A DNA stretch of 64,000 bases, from NCBI GenBank assembly GCA_013398015.1, contig VZRR01014186.1, forward strand, positions 501,585-565,584, in the 5' to 3' direction. Below the pieces are notes generated by a model. It was not told the origin of the DNA and did not search any database. It saw only the letters and a list, made by a program, of their open reading frames with translations. The translations under genes and the position numbers were made by a program. The DNA comes from Oreocharis arfaki (lineage: Eukaryota > Chordata > Aves > Passeriformes > Paramythiidae). Numbering within the stretch: position 1 is the stretch's first letter; each line of letters opens with the position of its first letter. Positions 37,061 through 50,096 of this stretch are shown here, in pieces.

Positions 37061-40000
37061 AAGTCAAAATAAATTTCAGCATTCAGTGTTGCTTTTTCTC
37101 TTCCTATCACAGAAAAGGTTAATCTCTGCAGTGTGTCAGGAACATTGTTGAGTCTCGACTTGGGTAAATTTAAGTACAAATAACATTCTAAATTCAAGGT
37201 CTTCTCTGCAAATATCTTCCCATCCTTTTACACTAATATCAGTATAAATAGATCAAGTTCTAAGATTACTGTAATTTTGTAATCTCGACCAATATCTATT
37301 AAGGATTATGTTAAAAATTAACTTAAACATTCTGGAAAATAAAACCAGAAATCTGTGCCAATCACACAGAATTAAGTCTGCTACTATCTACTATCAAAAA
37401 AAGAAATACATGGAACACTATGATAAGCAGCACAGATTTTTTTTTCCTCAGCACTTGGAAAAGTTTATGAAATTGCTACATGTGGAATTTTTTTTTTATG
37501 AACGGATATCCAAGCTTTGTTAAAAAGACATGACTGTAGAGAAAAAATAATTGTAGAGTAATACATATCTAGTAATCCATATCTAAAAGAGAAAGATATT
37601 TTTCAAATAAATAACTCGTATTTATTTTTTCAACCCATATCAGATGCACAAACTGTAAGCAATATTTCACGTTATAGTTGTGAAGCTGCAGTTTATATTA
37701 AGTCACTAATGAAATTTTGGGGTAGGGTCAGTGTCCTGTCTACACTTGTGCTCCAGGGCTCTGAACAGTGGTGACTAAACAAGATTTGTTGGAACACTCA
37801 TTTTGTTGGATGGAGTAAAGGTGTGGTAACATTTGTTGACTGTCCATGTCAACTGCAAGTCCTAATCTTGGATGCATGTATGACAGCTGACTGTCTGTGT
37901 TAGAAGGTAAGGCAAAGCTTTTAGGCAAACAAGGAAGACTTAATTTCAGTACAAGAACACAAATTCTTCTAAGATGATGTACTTGGAACTATGATGCAAT
38001 TAACCATTTTTCCTCACCCTTTAGGTTTATTTACTCTCCATGAGTATCCCAACAGTTTTGGGATTTTTTTAAAGGGAATTATGTATCTTAATTTGACATC
38101 AATCCATTGCAGAAAGATTAGGACAGCAATGCATGGCAATTATCATACTCTGAAGGAATTTCTGTTCTTCAAGAGCAATCTGCTTCTTCTCGAAAAATCT
38201 CTGGAAATCCTCAAATACAGATCTTTCTGCACATTATGTTTCCTAGTAACAGATTTCCTACACATAGGACTTTTCACATAGTTAGAATACCTTCTGTTAT
38301 CTTGCATATTCTTAAAAAAAAATGTTGGGCAGAAATCTCCCTCTCGGCATGGGACTTCAGAAGCTCAATTTTTTTTGTGTGCAATTAGTAAAGAAATAAT
38401 GACAATAGCAGGGGTTTCAGATCTTTCCCCCATTGATGTTTAGAAGAAGTTGATTAGCAGAGAGGGACTGGAAAAGTATCATTGTTTTTTAGTTACTGAT
38501 TACATTTAAAGGGGATTATCGCAGAAAGATTTGGTGCTAGAATTTCTACTTAAAAACCACCCTTTTCTGAAGGATCCATGTGTTTTAGGAGAGAGACAAT
38601 TAGATTCAGATAATGACTTTATTCATCTCGTGGAAAGTAGAGGGTTTGTTTGCTACATCAATAGATTTTTACAGCAAACAAGCACTTCTAAACTTACAGC
38701 ATTTCGAAAATGTCCGTGCTGAGATTGCAGAGGTTGTAATTTCTTTGATCTTGTATTGGTCTGGAGCCCTTGAAAGCAGCAAGAGCAGGGGGCAGAGATG
38801 TAACTGTGTGTGAGGTTTATAAGCACTGTTGCCAATATTTGCAGACTTTGGAAGCTTCGTTGGCAGGGCTTAGTGACTTTGTAAATGTGGTAAGCCTGGC
38901 TTTCACAAAGAGCACAGGATGTCAAACAATCATTATGATACCCTTGTTCTCAAAACCTGGATAGACTTTGGCAAGTCTGAAATAGGTCCCTGTATGAAAT
39001 TACATTATAGAGTAATCTGTAAAGTCAGTTTGACATACTGAATCAAAGCTCTTAGTTACTGGTGAACAGAAAATTGATGTCTTTTAAGTCCCATAACTGA
39101 TAAATGACTTGATGGATTAACTACCAATTTTCTTTTTAAACTTTTCATCTACTTAATAGTTGCATGTGAACTTTCAGGTTGGGAAGAACCTTTTCTCTGT
39201 CCAAAAATATTAGACAGGTCACAAGAGAGAAAAATTGCATTTAAATAGAATTGCAATCATGCTACTTTGTCATGGATACTTCAGGAATAGAGATCAGGAG
39301 TGTGGCCTAGCTGGGCCATAACCTAAGTGAATAAATTTATGTTATGAATGATCATGTCTGGTCAGAATTCTTTCAAGCAGGACCCATCCTTTGTAATCTG
39401 TTCCATTTTATGGAGACCTGCACTTAATCCTCTCTCCAAACCTTCAGCCTAGTCCCAGGCTCCATTTAAGATGTTCTACATAACTGATAATGGAAAAGAT
39501 GAGGAAAATGGATGGGAGATATACTAAATCAGATGGAAAGAATTTCAGAACTTTCTCCCATTTCCTGGAAAAATCAGTAAAACTGACCAGAATACCATTC
39601 ATGTTAAGTTCACCCTGGACACTTGCTATTGCAGTTTGTTCTTAAAAAGTGATTTCGAGACTTGCTGGTCTCATTTTCACATGTCAAAAATGTGTTCTTT
39701 CAGAAAATGGACACTGTGTTTAACAAATGCTTTTCTTTAATCGTGTGTCTAAATCCAGTCTGTGAAGCAATCTGATCCTCTCTTGAAGACCTTTACTGGG
39801 CATCTGCCAAATTGCTACAATATTAATTTGCAATCTCACCTCCAAATGGGTCCCTGGGCAGTTGAATGGGAGGTCTGAATGTTCCAGACAATCTGTCAGC
39901 GAGAAAAAATAATCCTTTCTGTCTATCAAAGGGTGGTGACCATGGCCAAGGCCCTGGCTCCCTAGTGTTTATTCTGCTCTCATCGTACACCATGGAAGCT

Positions 40001-40813
40001 GTTGTATAGAACAAAACAAATGGGAACTGACATGAAGAACATAATGAATAGGAGCTGGATGCAGAATGAGCTCATCACAGAATATACCCTTCTTGCTAGC
40101 CAGTTAAAAATGTTGCTTTCTTATTCCTGTCAATAGAGATATTTCTTGCTTAAGGAATTTTTATGCAATAGATTACCACAATTGATATTGCAGATTATTG
40201 AAGGAAATCAGTACTTATTAAAGGAATTTAGAGACAGCTTTCACCAGGTTTTCTCTGAGCTGGAAAAGAAACTCCTCAGACATGCCTTTATGAAGCAGTA
40301 ATTAGTTTTATAGGCTAACAATAATTTTGTGTACGTTTATGAAAATTTGTAAAACATGTATATGTTTGTGTGTTCGAATTTCTAATGAGTCATTGCAATT
40401 TCAGCATGCTGACTTATCTTAGAAGGAAAACTACTACTACTTTATTTTGTACTTAAACAGACTTCAGGCTTCACCATCATTACAGAAATTCTGCTCACTC
40501 ATCCTTCACCAAGCAAAGGCAGAGACAGAGAGTAGGAGCTACTGAGTGAGATGGTTTTTGCTGCCATGAGTCAAAGCCTGTGACTATTTGGGAAGATGGA
40601 ATTCTGTAATAGCTGATAATACTAGTTTACGAATAGAACCTGATACACTGAACGGAGTCAGCATGGAAATGATGAACACTTGTGAAAAAGCCCCCTCACA
40701 CTGTATATTCCAGAGAGTATATTCCAGATATATATACTGGCACAGCATCTTGAGCAAGTGTAGTTCAGATTTTTGTATCTTTCGTGTGCAATAGTGCCTC
40801 AAACATTTTACAG

Positions 40814-40933
40814 GTACTTCTGTGGTTCAAGTGACAGCCACTGATGCGGATGATCCTACTTATGGCAACAGTGCTCGAGTGGTTTACAGCATATTGCAAG
40901 GACAGCCTTACTTCTCTGTGGAGCCCAAAACAG
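40814..40933 (+). CDS. CDH7: CDH7 coding exon 3: first half of EC2
   Basis: Exon of 120 nt, phase 1 at both ends, encoding the end of codon 169 through the first base of codon 209. It starts TSVVQVTATDADDP after TTTTACAG. The calcium-binding DADD signature lies at 179-182. It ends EPKT before the donor GTAACT. The size matches the 120-nt exon at this place in the classical cadherin family. Because it is symmetrical, skipping it would keep the frame but remove 40 residues of EC2. Confidence 0.98.
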
Positions 40934-43207
40934 GTAACTTTACTTAAAGCCTTTGTATTAATGCTGAGAAAAAAAGGAAAATGTGCATTAAAACTTGCTA
41001 GGACCTTTATAATATGACCTCTCGGTTAATTGAATACATTCGAGTTCTGTTGATCTTTTAATCTCTTATTCTTTAGAATGCATTATGAAAACCACACATC
41101 TGAGCTATGTAATAAACAGACTTTGCTGGAATGGAAATTCTTGTCTGCTGCCTGTTGTCGTCTCTCTTATCAGTGAAAATTTCAAAATACTTTGAACACT
41201 TTTTTTGCAGATTTCAGCAATATCTAAATGTCACATAGCCAGATGCCATAAGAATAGATTTAAGGCACAATTACTCTCCATTCTATTTTCAAACTGAACT
41301 TTCATTGTGGGAAATGAATACCTTCTTTAGTCATTTGAAGAAGAAAACACTGTACTTCCTTTGCTTATCAGATGTAACATTTTGCTGCCACTTTCAAGGC
41401 ATATTACTGGTGAAAATTTTTTTTTACAATTTTCTTGAAATTTTGTGAATATGTTTAAGCCACAACCAAATGCAACCTTTAATCCTCTGTTGGTTTAATA
41501 AATATTGTCCATTCTGCTGTATCATTTCATAAAGCAGGAAAGAAGGGTCTTGCTCTGCTCATTTCAGTTTGGTGCTTGAGCCTTCTCTTACACCTACAAG
41601 GAGAAGAGTTATAATCTTCATTTCGGATATAGCCAAGCTGAGACAAAAGAGAAAAAAAAAAAATTACCCTTTTTATCATAAACAATCCATGATGTGAATC
41701 AGACCTGAGTCCCAATGCTCTGACCGAAAGGTCACACTCTGTTTAGCAACATCTAAATTTGCAGAAATAAGTTCTGTAATTATCCTTATATTACAACAGA
41801 TAAGTGCTCAGCAGGGATATATAGCACTGTCCTTTTCCCTTCAGTGAGTATGTTTTATAGTAGTTTGCTCTCTGTTTCTCTTTGTCCTTCTCCATGTGTG
41901 TTTATGTACCATGTCTCTTGTCATAATGACTGCAGACAGCCCTTGAACAATAATATGGTAGTTTCTGCTAAATCAAAATCTTGAAGAATTCAGACTGAAA
42001 TGTTTGCATATATTTTCATCGCTTCAATGTGATACTCAATTTTCCTGCGTGCATGACAGTTTGCTTCCAAATGATTGGGCAACTTTGCCTGGTAATTTAA
42101 CTATGACAGAAAAACAAGCAGGCCAAGAAAAGCAAGGTAGAAACAGTAACACTGTGAAATTGTATATTAATTGTATTTTAACACGTCTTGTAAAATGGGT
42201 GAAAAAGTGCCAGGCAGTCTGTGAACTAAGTGTTTCAGCCCAGAGGTGATTAATGGCAAGTCCAGCATTCATAAGGGAAAAAAGAAATAAAACTCTAAGC
42301 AAACATTCAACAAATAGCAGATGAAGAGATATGTGTCCCAATGTGCCTCTTCTTTATTTAGCTTGTTTATGTTTCTTTTACTGCTGACACTAAGTGCTGG
42401 TGGAGTAAACGGCTGCCTCTGGAAATCAGGGCTAGCAGCTGTACTATGTACTTAGCATGAAATATTCATAAAATCATCATATTTTGAGATGGCATATTTA
42501 TTTTTTGATGTATATCAGCATAGCTGAAAGGATGAAACACTGAATTTTCTTCTGGTTTTCATTTCACATCAATTAATTACAAATTAATTAATTATGCAGA
42601 TCATCAAATGGACATAACAAAAGCTACTTGAGATTTTTAAGTATTTCATTACAAAACAAAAACCCCCTCTTAATTATGCCAATGATTTAGAAGCAGATAT
42701 TGTTCAATAGATGATAAAATAAGAAAATTTCATGTATCTGCAAAATGTGGCATGTTATCAGTATTGGTAGGAGTTAATGTATTGAATGGGTATTCAAAAG
42801 ATAGTGAAATGAATCTTGACCTTAGAATCTTAAAACTGAATGCAGAATATTCTGTTCTTCCTAGCTCTAAAAGAGTAGGACATCAAATACAGAAGATTTC
42901 ATCTTCCAGGGAAAGGCGTGTTACCCAAGACATTATGAAGTCTAGTTCAGGGAGGAGATGTTTAGAAAACACAGTCATGCACAGCATTACCCAGTGAATC
43001 TAGGAGTAAATAAAAATTGGTGGGTTTAAAATAAGCTTTTGGTATGTCAGTGCAACTCCTAGTCAAAATCTGTGATACTAGTGTTGGAATTAATGCATTC
43101 CACTCTTGCTGCAATCACTGATCTGCTGTTACCTTTTAAAGGCAAACTCATCTTTCACAGTAACATATTTTTGCTCATACAGTCCTTGACACCTTGCCTT
43201 TCTGCAG
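40934..43207 (+). other. CDH7: CDH7 intron between coding exons 3 and 4 (2.3 kb)
   Basis: A phase-1 GT-AG intron of 2274 bp, AT-rich. No repeat family, RNA gene or other feature was recognised. The acceptor is preceded by a clear pyrimidine tract ending CTTTCTGCAG. Confidence 0.93.
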
Positions 43208-43375
43208 GTGTCATCAAGACTGCCCTTCCGAATATGGACAGAGAAGCCAAGGACCAGTACCTCTTAGTCATCCAAGCAAAGGACATGGTTGGGCAGAATG
43301 GTGGATTGTCAGGGACTACCTCTGTGACTGTCACCCTGACTGATGTTAATGACAACCCGCCCCGCTTTCCACGCA
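43208..43375 (+). CDS. CDH7: CDH7 coding exon 4: second half of EC2 and EC2-EC3 linker
   Basis: Exon of 168 nt, phase 1 at both ends, encoding residues 209 (part) to 264 plus one base of 265. It contains MDRE (218-221), the EC2 equivalent of the LDRE calcium motif, and the linker DVNDNPP (254-260). The donor is a consensus GTAAGT after PRFPR. The length matches the family's 168-nt exon. The complementary strand also has a frame open for 80 codons here, which is only a shadow of the coding exon. Confidence 0.98.
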
Positions 43376-44671
43376 GTAAGTTACTTTGTAAATACATGAC
43401 TTGTAATATTATTACTAAACACTACTATTTCCTTTACACAAGGTGCGATTTCTAAACAGCAAGTGCTTATTGTCCATGTTGAGTATTTTGATACACACTG
43501 ACTACAAGTTTTTATTACTATTATTATTATTATCATTATTTAGTAAGCATTGTTTTTCTTTACCTCATGCATGCCAGATCAGTTGAAATGGTGTACAGCA
43601 GGGACATTAATAAATGTATTTCACTTCCTTTCTATGAATAAATAGACAAAAAAAAATACCTCCTATAAGTGTCCTAATAGACACTTAGGTCTTGCCAGTT
43701 AGACTTCCGCATTCTTTAACTTGATCCTTAATCCTTCATATTTCTTTGGCATTTTCACATGCTTGCAGTGTTTCCTAAAGAGTTAATCACAAAAGAGCTG
43801 GAAAGTCACCTTCCCTCCATTTGGTTTCTTTGACCAAGGTGGCTCTCATCCAAACCAAAGAAAGGAGCACACAGTTGTATGCTCAAACCTGAAGAGGTCA
43901 GTTTATTCATAGCACTCTGTCTGAGGTGCTTTTTTCTTAATAAAAAAAAACTACTTGGTAACGTAGAATTAAAGTAATGTGAAGGATATATTCATGTCGG
44001 CTCCAGCCTCACCTCCAACGATGGAAAAAACAGATCAGTACATAATAGATTTCCTGTTATTTCAAGCCACCAACTGCTTGAAATAATAATAGAATAACTG
44101 AAGTTGTTTTTGAAGGTGAGGGTGTTATTGGCTACAGAATGCACTCTGATACCCTTTTGACAGCATATATATCATTTTGTACTTGAATAAAGAAGCTAGA
44201 ATTTCAAGATGTTGCACTTACTGTTAAAGAAATGGATATATATTAGTTTCTAGTGATATTCAAATTATGAACTGCCCAATCAAGATATATAGCTATAAAA
44301 TAATAAGATTTTATGTTAATATTATTTTACTTACTTGCTTTTCTTTTCTCTGAAAAACAAAGTAAAAGAGTCTCTGCATTATCAGGGATTCGTATCATGA
44401 TTTGCAGTTAAGTTTTGAATTATATTTTTGCATTTTTGCCTTATACTTCACTTGTCACATGAAGAAGTTATGCCTGTTGTACTTAGTCTATCACAATGAA
44501 AACCTAGCAGAAATGGCAATTCTAGTTCGAAACTGAAGAATAGATTCTTGTAGCCTGAGTAAATGTTCAGGCGCATGATTTAAAGGAAGGTAGATTTAAG
44601 AAAGCTAGATTTCTTTTTTTTAGTTTCGGGCCCAGAAGGCTCTGAATTCATTAATTTTTTTAATTTTGCAG
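43376..44671 (+). other. CDH7: CDH7 intron between coding exons 4 and 5 (1.3 kb)
   Basis: A phase-1 intron of 1296 bp with an ATT microsatellite at 43511-43542. The acceptor is TAATTTTGCAG. Nothing else is recognised. Confidence 0.93.
43511..43542. repeat. ATT trinucleotide microsatellite
   Basis: An interrupted run of TTA/ATT units. It is an ordinary intronic microsatellite. Confidence 0.75.
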
Positions 44672-44859
44672 GATCATATCAGTATAATGTCCCAGAGTCT
44701 TTGCCAGTGGCTTCTGTGGTGGCCAGAATAAAAGCTGCAGATGCAGATGTTGGACCTAATGCTGAAATGGAGTACAAGATTGTGGATGGTGATGGTTTGG
44801 GAGTATTCAAAATTTCTGTTGACAAAGACACCCAGGAGGGAATCATAACTATTCAGAAG
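44672..44859 (+). CDS. CDH7: CDH7 coding exon 5: first half of EC3
   Basis: Exon of 188 nt entering in phase 1 and leaving in phase 0, encoding residues 265 (part) to 327. It begins RSYQYNVPES and carries the calcium-binding DADVGPN signature at 288-294. It ends IQK before the donor GTGAGT. The size equals the family's 188-nt exon. The next exon continues as ELDFE, joining exactly. Confidence 0.98.
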
Positions 44860-45323
44860 GTGAGTCTGATTTTAGCCACTGATTCTGTTTGGAGCTCTTC
44901 AAGATGGGGGCAGGTAATGAGAGTATGAGCTTTAGTTTCTAAGAGCCTTGTCTGCTGTAAAGGTTTCCAGTAGTATATTTCGTCTTGACTTCACTGTGTG
45001 ATTTTGAGGTTTTTAATGACTTATGCTGAAAAATATTCTGCATTTGCCTTGACAAGACCTGTATTGTTATGAGGAGGATGTTTTAAAGTGCCTCATTTGA
45101 ATGGTAATCTAAACTTTAGTCTCATTTGTCTTTGTATTAAATAGTAGAAAATTTGAAAATATATCTTGCAGTAAAAATGTAAGTTCCGAATGAAAAATGG
45201 ATCCTGAAATTAATTTTAAAAATAATTATCTAAATGTCTTTGGCTGAGGTGGTACTATTCAGAAAGCACATATTATTAATTTAAAGTTAGGTAACAGTAA
45301 AAGTAGTAGGTTTACAAGATCCT

Positions 45324-45347
45324 ACTTGTATCTTACAAGATACAAGT
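45324..45347. repeat. 24-bp inverted repeat, 11-bp arms
   Basis: ACTTGTATCTT and its exact reverse complement AAGATACAAGT are separated by AC. Confidence 0.7.
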
Positions 45348-46788
45348 TTTAATGTATTATTAAAAAATATTATTTAAAAAAACCATGAAAAATTTTAAAA
45401 AGTATTTTTTCTTCAAAGCTTTCTACATGTGCAGTTAGAAAACATTATGAAACTGAAAAATCATGCTTACTTAAAAAAACCTAAGCTTTCTTAAATTGCT
45501 GCAACACATTTTTAGACTATCCTTTTAAAAGTAAAAGTAAAAATGTGCTGAAATCTTTTTCATGGAAGTTTTAAGGTTTTGAACAGTAAAAGACATACAA
45601 CACCTTAGAAGAATCTCTATTTCCTACTCTTAGTGTGTGAATGCTTGGCAAGGTCCCTGTGCCCTTTGTTGTGCGAAGGGTTGGCATTTCACAGCCTGGG
45701 GTTCCCACCCAGAGCTCAACCTGCAGCTCCCACTGCAGCTACTCACCTAGCTACCTACACAGAATGGATTCCTCAACAGTTCCTAAAATATGGGAATGAC
45801 TTGGCATTTTGGAATACATGCAATTATGTTTCTGAACAGGGACCTGTAATACTTAATATGGTTCCATTACAGATTTTTCTTCCCTAAATATTCTTTAATC
45901 TTTGGAAGCTTCACCTATTGGTGGTAAGCTTTTTTTGTCTTGTTGTGTTGAGGTTTTTTCCCTTGGCTGGTGCATCAATTTCTTCTTAAAGCAATACAAT
46001 GCTTCAGTTATATTTCCCTTTTGAAAAAAGTTGAGACTGAATGATGTTGCAAAGAAATGGGCTAATTCTCTGCTGCCCTTAATACCTGTTGAGAGCTGGT
46101 AATCATCCATAGATGTCACAACAAATGAGGTATGTTCACCCTTGAAAGATCATAATATATGTAATGTGAATCATCTTTTTTCAAGGAAAAACACCCATCT
46201 TGGGCTTCTTGCAAAATGTACTTCTGCTTAGCACGTTTGAAATACAAGTGATGAAAAGTTGGTAGTCTTTTTTCTTCAACAGCCAAATTCAATGTGGCTC
46301 CTTCAGTTTGCTCATTTACGGTTTTTGGGCAAATATTTGGGAGTAATGTGCCTCTCCTAGAGGGAGAACATTTACAAGTGCCACAATGAGCAATACTTAA
46401 TCAGTCAGGGTCTTCAGTGATCTGAGAACTGGTGAGTTAATTTCCATTTTTAGTGTGGTTTTGTAGTAATGGTATTTGTTCCTGGAGTATCCTGATTTCA
46501 GTGCTATACAGTGGGCCAAATAATTGACATTTATTATTTCTGTAATCATTTTACCTAGGGAACTGAACTGGGCTTTTCACTACTGAATATTTGTCCTAAG
46601 AAGTGCCCTGTGAAATAGCTGTTGGACTACCTTAAAAGTGTACAAATTTTTGACTTGATCAAATGGTCTAATCTGTTAATAATTTTTATACCTACATACC
46701 ACCATGTTTTGACACAATAATTCAGACTTTTTTCTCTGCAGCATTAGACCTTTTCTCTAGTTTTCCTACTATTTTTGACTTTCCTCTG

Positions 46789-47351
46789 TGTGGTAGGTAG
46801 TCCTTGGCTAATGCCAGGTGCCCACCGAGATAGTCTATCACCCCCTCTTCAGCAGGATGGGGTGAGAAAATAAGGTGGAGACAACCTTTTGGTTCAAGAG
46901 CAGTTTACAATAGCAAAACTGAAGGTCGCATGCATGCCAAGCAAAGTGAAAAACCAGAAGATTTTATTCCTTATGGAGATGTCCAGACACTTCCTGAGAA
47001 GCAGGGCTTCAGTTCAAGGAGCAGTTGCTTCAGAAGGCAAAGGTTGTAAATAATGAATCCTCCCACTTCACCCCCCTGCCTTTCTCTTAGCTTTTATATC
47101 TGAGCAGACACCCTATGGCATGGAGTATCTCTGGTCAGTTTGGATCAGATGTTCTGCCTGTGTCTCCTCCCAGGATCTTGCCACCAGCCTACTGGTCAGT
47201 GTGGAGAATGCTGGAGAGACATGTTGATGCTGTGCCAGAACTGCTTGCCAGCCAAAAACTGGCGTGTTGTCAACACCTTTCCAGCTACCAATGCAAAGCA
47301 CAGCACTGGTCTGCTGTGGGGAAATTGACTGCCCTTCACCCAAACCTGACA
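46789..47351 (-). mobile_element. ERVL-type solo LTR (about 563 bp), antisense to CDH7
   Basis: Read on the minus strand it starts TGTCAGGTTTGGGTGAAGGG and ends CTACCACA. In order it carries GATCCAAACTGACCAGAGAT, a TATAAA box (47093-47098), AATAAA (46963-46968) and a terminal domain that I recognise, by pattern, as the abundant bird ERVL LTR. No primer-binding site or polypurine tract adjoins either end, so it is a solo LTR. CTCTG stands directly before the left end (46784-46788) and again two bases after the right end (47354-47358), a possible 5-bp target duplication with a slightly misplaced edge. The family name rests on memory of the consensus. Confidence 0.75.
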
Positions 47352-49243
47352 TGCTCTGGCATACCCCAAGGTGATTCTCCATGCTGGGGGGCACCTCCCA
47401 AACCTCTGGATGTCTTTGGCTTTTCGTTTTTACTCCAGGGAACCAAGTGCTGAAAGACCCTCCCTGCCAACCCTGCAGAGCATATTGTCTAGGATAGAAG
47501 TGAAGAGCTGAACCACACTGGCTATCAGGCAAATGCACCTTCTTCTGGATAATAAATTGAATTGAAGTTCATTCATAACTGTGTATGCAGTTTAAGTGGG
47601 CTTCAATCACTGAGCCTTACCTGCCAGATCAGTCAGGTTATCCCTTCATGTCAATGCGTGCTTGTTAGTAAGAAATCAGGAAAGAAAATAAGTTTGTATC
47701 CTGAAATCTGCCTAAACATTTTACTGTCCGGCACACAATGTTCTGTACTCCTCCTAAGTGCAATTACCTTGCTCCTTTTCATGCCCTAAAATCAGCTGAG
47801 GTATTGAGAAACAGCTCAGCCTCAAAATGCATGCCTATCCTTTTCAACTTGTGAGTATTGATATGCTCAGATGACATGTCTGTGTACACATCAGGCAGTA
47901 AAATGCCAAGGCAAAGACTTACGAAAAGGCACGCTTTGGTTCTAAATGCAAATGGGTGCTTTAGTTTTGCATACTTCTGCTGCAATCATACAAAAAGCTC
48001 AGCAGGCAGGGCATGAAAACCACCAGCAGTAGCTCTGAGCAGCTGAAGGCACTTCTCCATTCATTTTTGTGCTGGGTGTTGTGGAGAAAGTTTGGCACCT
48101 GGTTATCCGAGTTCCACACACACGCTGAGGATTTTGCATTCTATTTTTAGAAGGAAAAGATACTTTAAGACAATTTTGAAAGTTGACTTCCTCACTGAAA
48201 ACTAACACTTCTTTTAACACATGAGAAGCATAAAATTAAAAAAGAAGGAGTTTTTGTAAGAAAGAAAATAAAACTGTAGGAAGGGAAGTGAGATTTAACA
48301 ATTCACTGAGCAAAGCAGGATTTTTATGTTCTTTTTTACTTTTATTCTACATTATTCATTTTATGAGATATTAAAGAATTGCCCAAGGATGAGCAAAAAA
48401 TTCAGGAAAATGTTCTGGTTTGAAACAGAGACCTACCAAATACCATGATACTAGAAGGAGAAAAGTGGTACATGGTTAGGTGTATCTCAAGATTACTGGT
48501 AAATAAGATTTGGGTGGGTTTAATTTTTGGTTTGTTTTGGATTGTTTTTCATGCATGTTTGAACATATTTCGTATCTGTACCCTGTAACACAGAGACTTC
48601 AAAACATCACAAGTCAGTGGAAAAAAAAAGTTGTGGTTTTACTCTTAACAGTGCTATTCATTGAAATATGTGGAGTGTATTCTTCCTTCCTAGCTCTTCT
48701 GCATTGCTATAAACCCAGATATCTCTTTGGCTTGCACAGTTTATTTGGGATGGATTTTTCTCTAAACTCTTTGAGAGCAGTGCTGTTTTCTGAATAGTAG
48801 TGGTAGTTCTGCTCATAGTTGTTATAGCCATGGCAGGACTGGGGATTACAAGTTCCGGAACATGCTAGTACTGTTGCTACTTAGTGCCTAATGTCAGTGT
48901 AGATCAGCTACTAGACTAAACCTCAGCTCAAAATAACGTTTTGACAATAGTCTGGCACTCTTGCAATAACTCCCTTGACCATATGGAATCAGACAAGGGA
49001 AGAAGGCTTTCTCTGCGTTTCTATCCACTTGGTCTTTACCCTTTCAAAGAGTAAAGAGTAGGATTGTACTGCCTTATGCAGCACAACTAAGAACCATGTG
49101 TATCACTGTACAGTTTTTGCAGCCATATGGGGTTTCACATACTTGTCACACCTTATTTTATTTTGTCACAGGATATTTCAGTCAGGATTAAATGAATGAG
49201 ATGTGAGATTCACATATTTCAGGAAGTTGCTTAAGTTCATTCT

Positions 49244-49330
49244 AAACAAAAAAACACCACCCCCCACCAAAAAAACCCAAACCAAAATAAACCAATCAAA
49301 CAAAAACAAATTTAAAAAAAACCCCCACAG
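49244..49330. repeat. A/C-rich low-complexity tract
   Basis: About 85 bp of A and C with few other bases, including a CACCACCCCCCACC-like core and a final ACCCCCAC. It is of the same type as the tract at 23560. Confidence 0.6.
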
Positions 49331-49615
49331 AACATTGTTAAAATATTTGGGACAAGGACTAATTTTGACTAAGCCATGAATTTATGGCTTACATGATAAC
49401 AACATGTTATGTCTGGGTAGAACTGGGTTTTGTAAGATTGCAGTAGCAAAAAGTTCGTCTAATGACAGAAGCTAGTAAAACCGTGTTGAACCATTTACTT
49501 AGTTATTGGCACTAAAAAATAAAATCTATTCTCTCTGCAGTATTTTAATTTAATTCATATGCGAAAACTGTATCCAGCATGTATCTACAATGTTTTTTAA
49601 AAGTGTATAAGTATG

Positions 49616-49650
49616 TTTTAGGCTATTTTCAGCTATTTCATAGCCTAAAA
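49616..49650. repeat. Inverted repeat, 11-bp arms, 13-bp loop
   Basis: TTTTAGGCTAT and ATAGCCTAAAA are perfect reverse complements. They could form a hairpin in the intron transcript. Confidence 0.7.
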
Positions 49651-50096
49651 TAGGATATGAAAAATTCTAGAAGACAAACTTTGACTTTCCTTTCCTTTGA
49701 CTTTCCTCTTTTTTCAGAAGCTGGTATAAAAAACACGTGAATCAGACACATAAGTAATATTCTCAGCTTAAAGGAAGGGTGGGAAAGTGGTAGGAAAGTG
49801 AAAGGTCTTTTCTTGTAACCTACTATATTTGTACAATTTGTTGCCTAGTAGTTTCAAGTCCCTGTGGAAATCTTCCCACTTCTTTATTTACTCACTTTCT
49901 CTTTTGTTAAATAATACTAACGAATAAATGAAAAGTTCTCACTTGTCAAATGAAATGGAAAAAATCTTTTTTATTTTTATCCTGTTCAGAGCAGTTCATG
50001 CTACAATTCTGATGTTGCAAACAATGTGAGTTTGGCTAATCTACGCACTGCAGCACAGTCTCTGTAGTAAATCATGAAATAGAATGGAAGAGAAGA

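Larger units (their letters stand above)
33403..40813 (+). other. CDH7: CDH7 intron between coding exons 2 and 3 (7.4 kb)
   Basis: A phase-1 intron. Apart from three small tandem repeats (35451-35487, 36711-36740, 37025-37060) and a short G-rich run (36419-36447), nothing recognisable is present. Open frames inside it are short and lack protein-like composition. Confidence 0.93.

Noticed and set aside
47115..47538. Frames of 112 and 141 codons on the two strands
   Set aside because: Most of both lies in the ERVL-type LTR, whose higher GC content lowers stop frequency; neither shows a protein motif.
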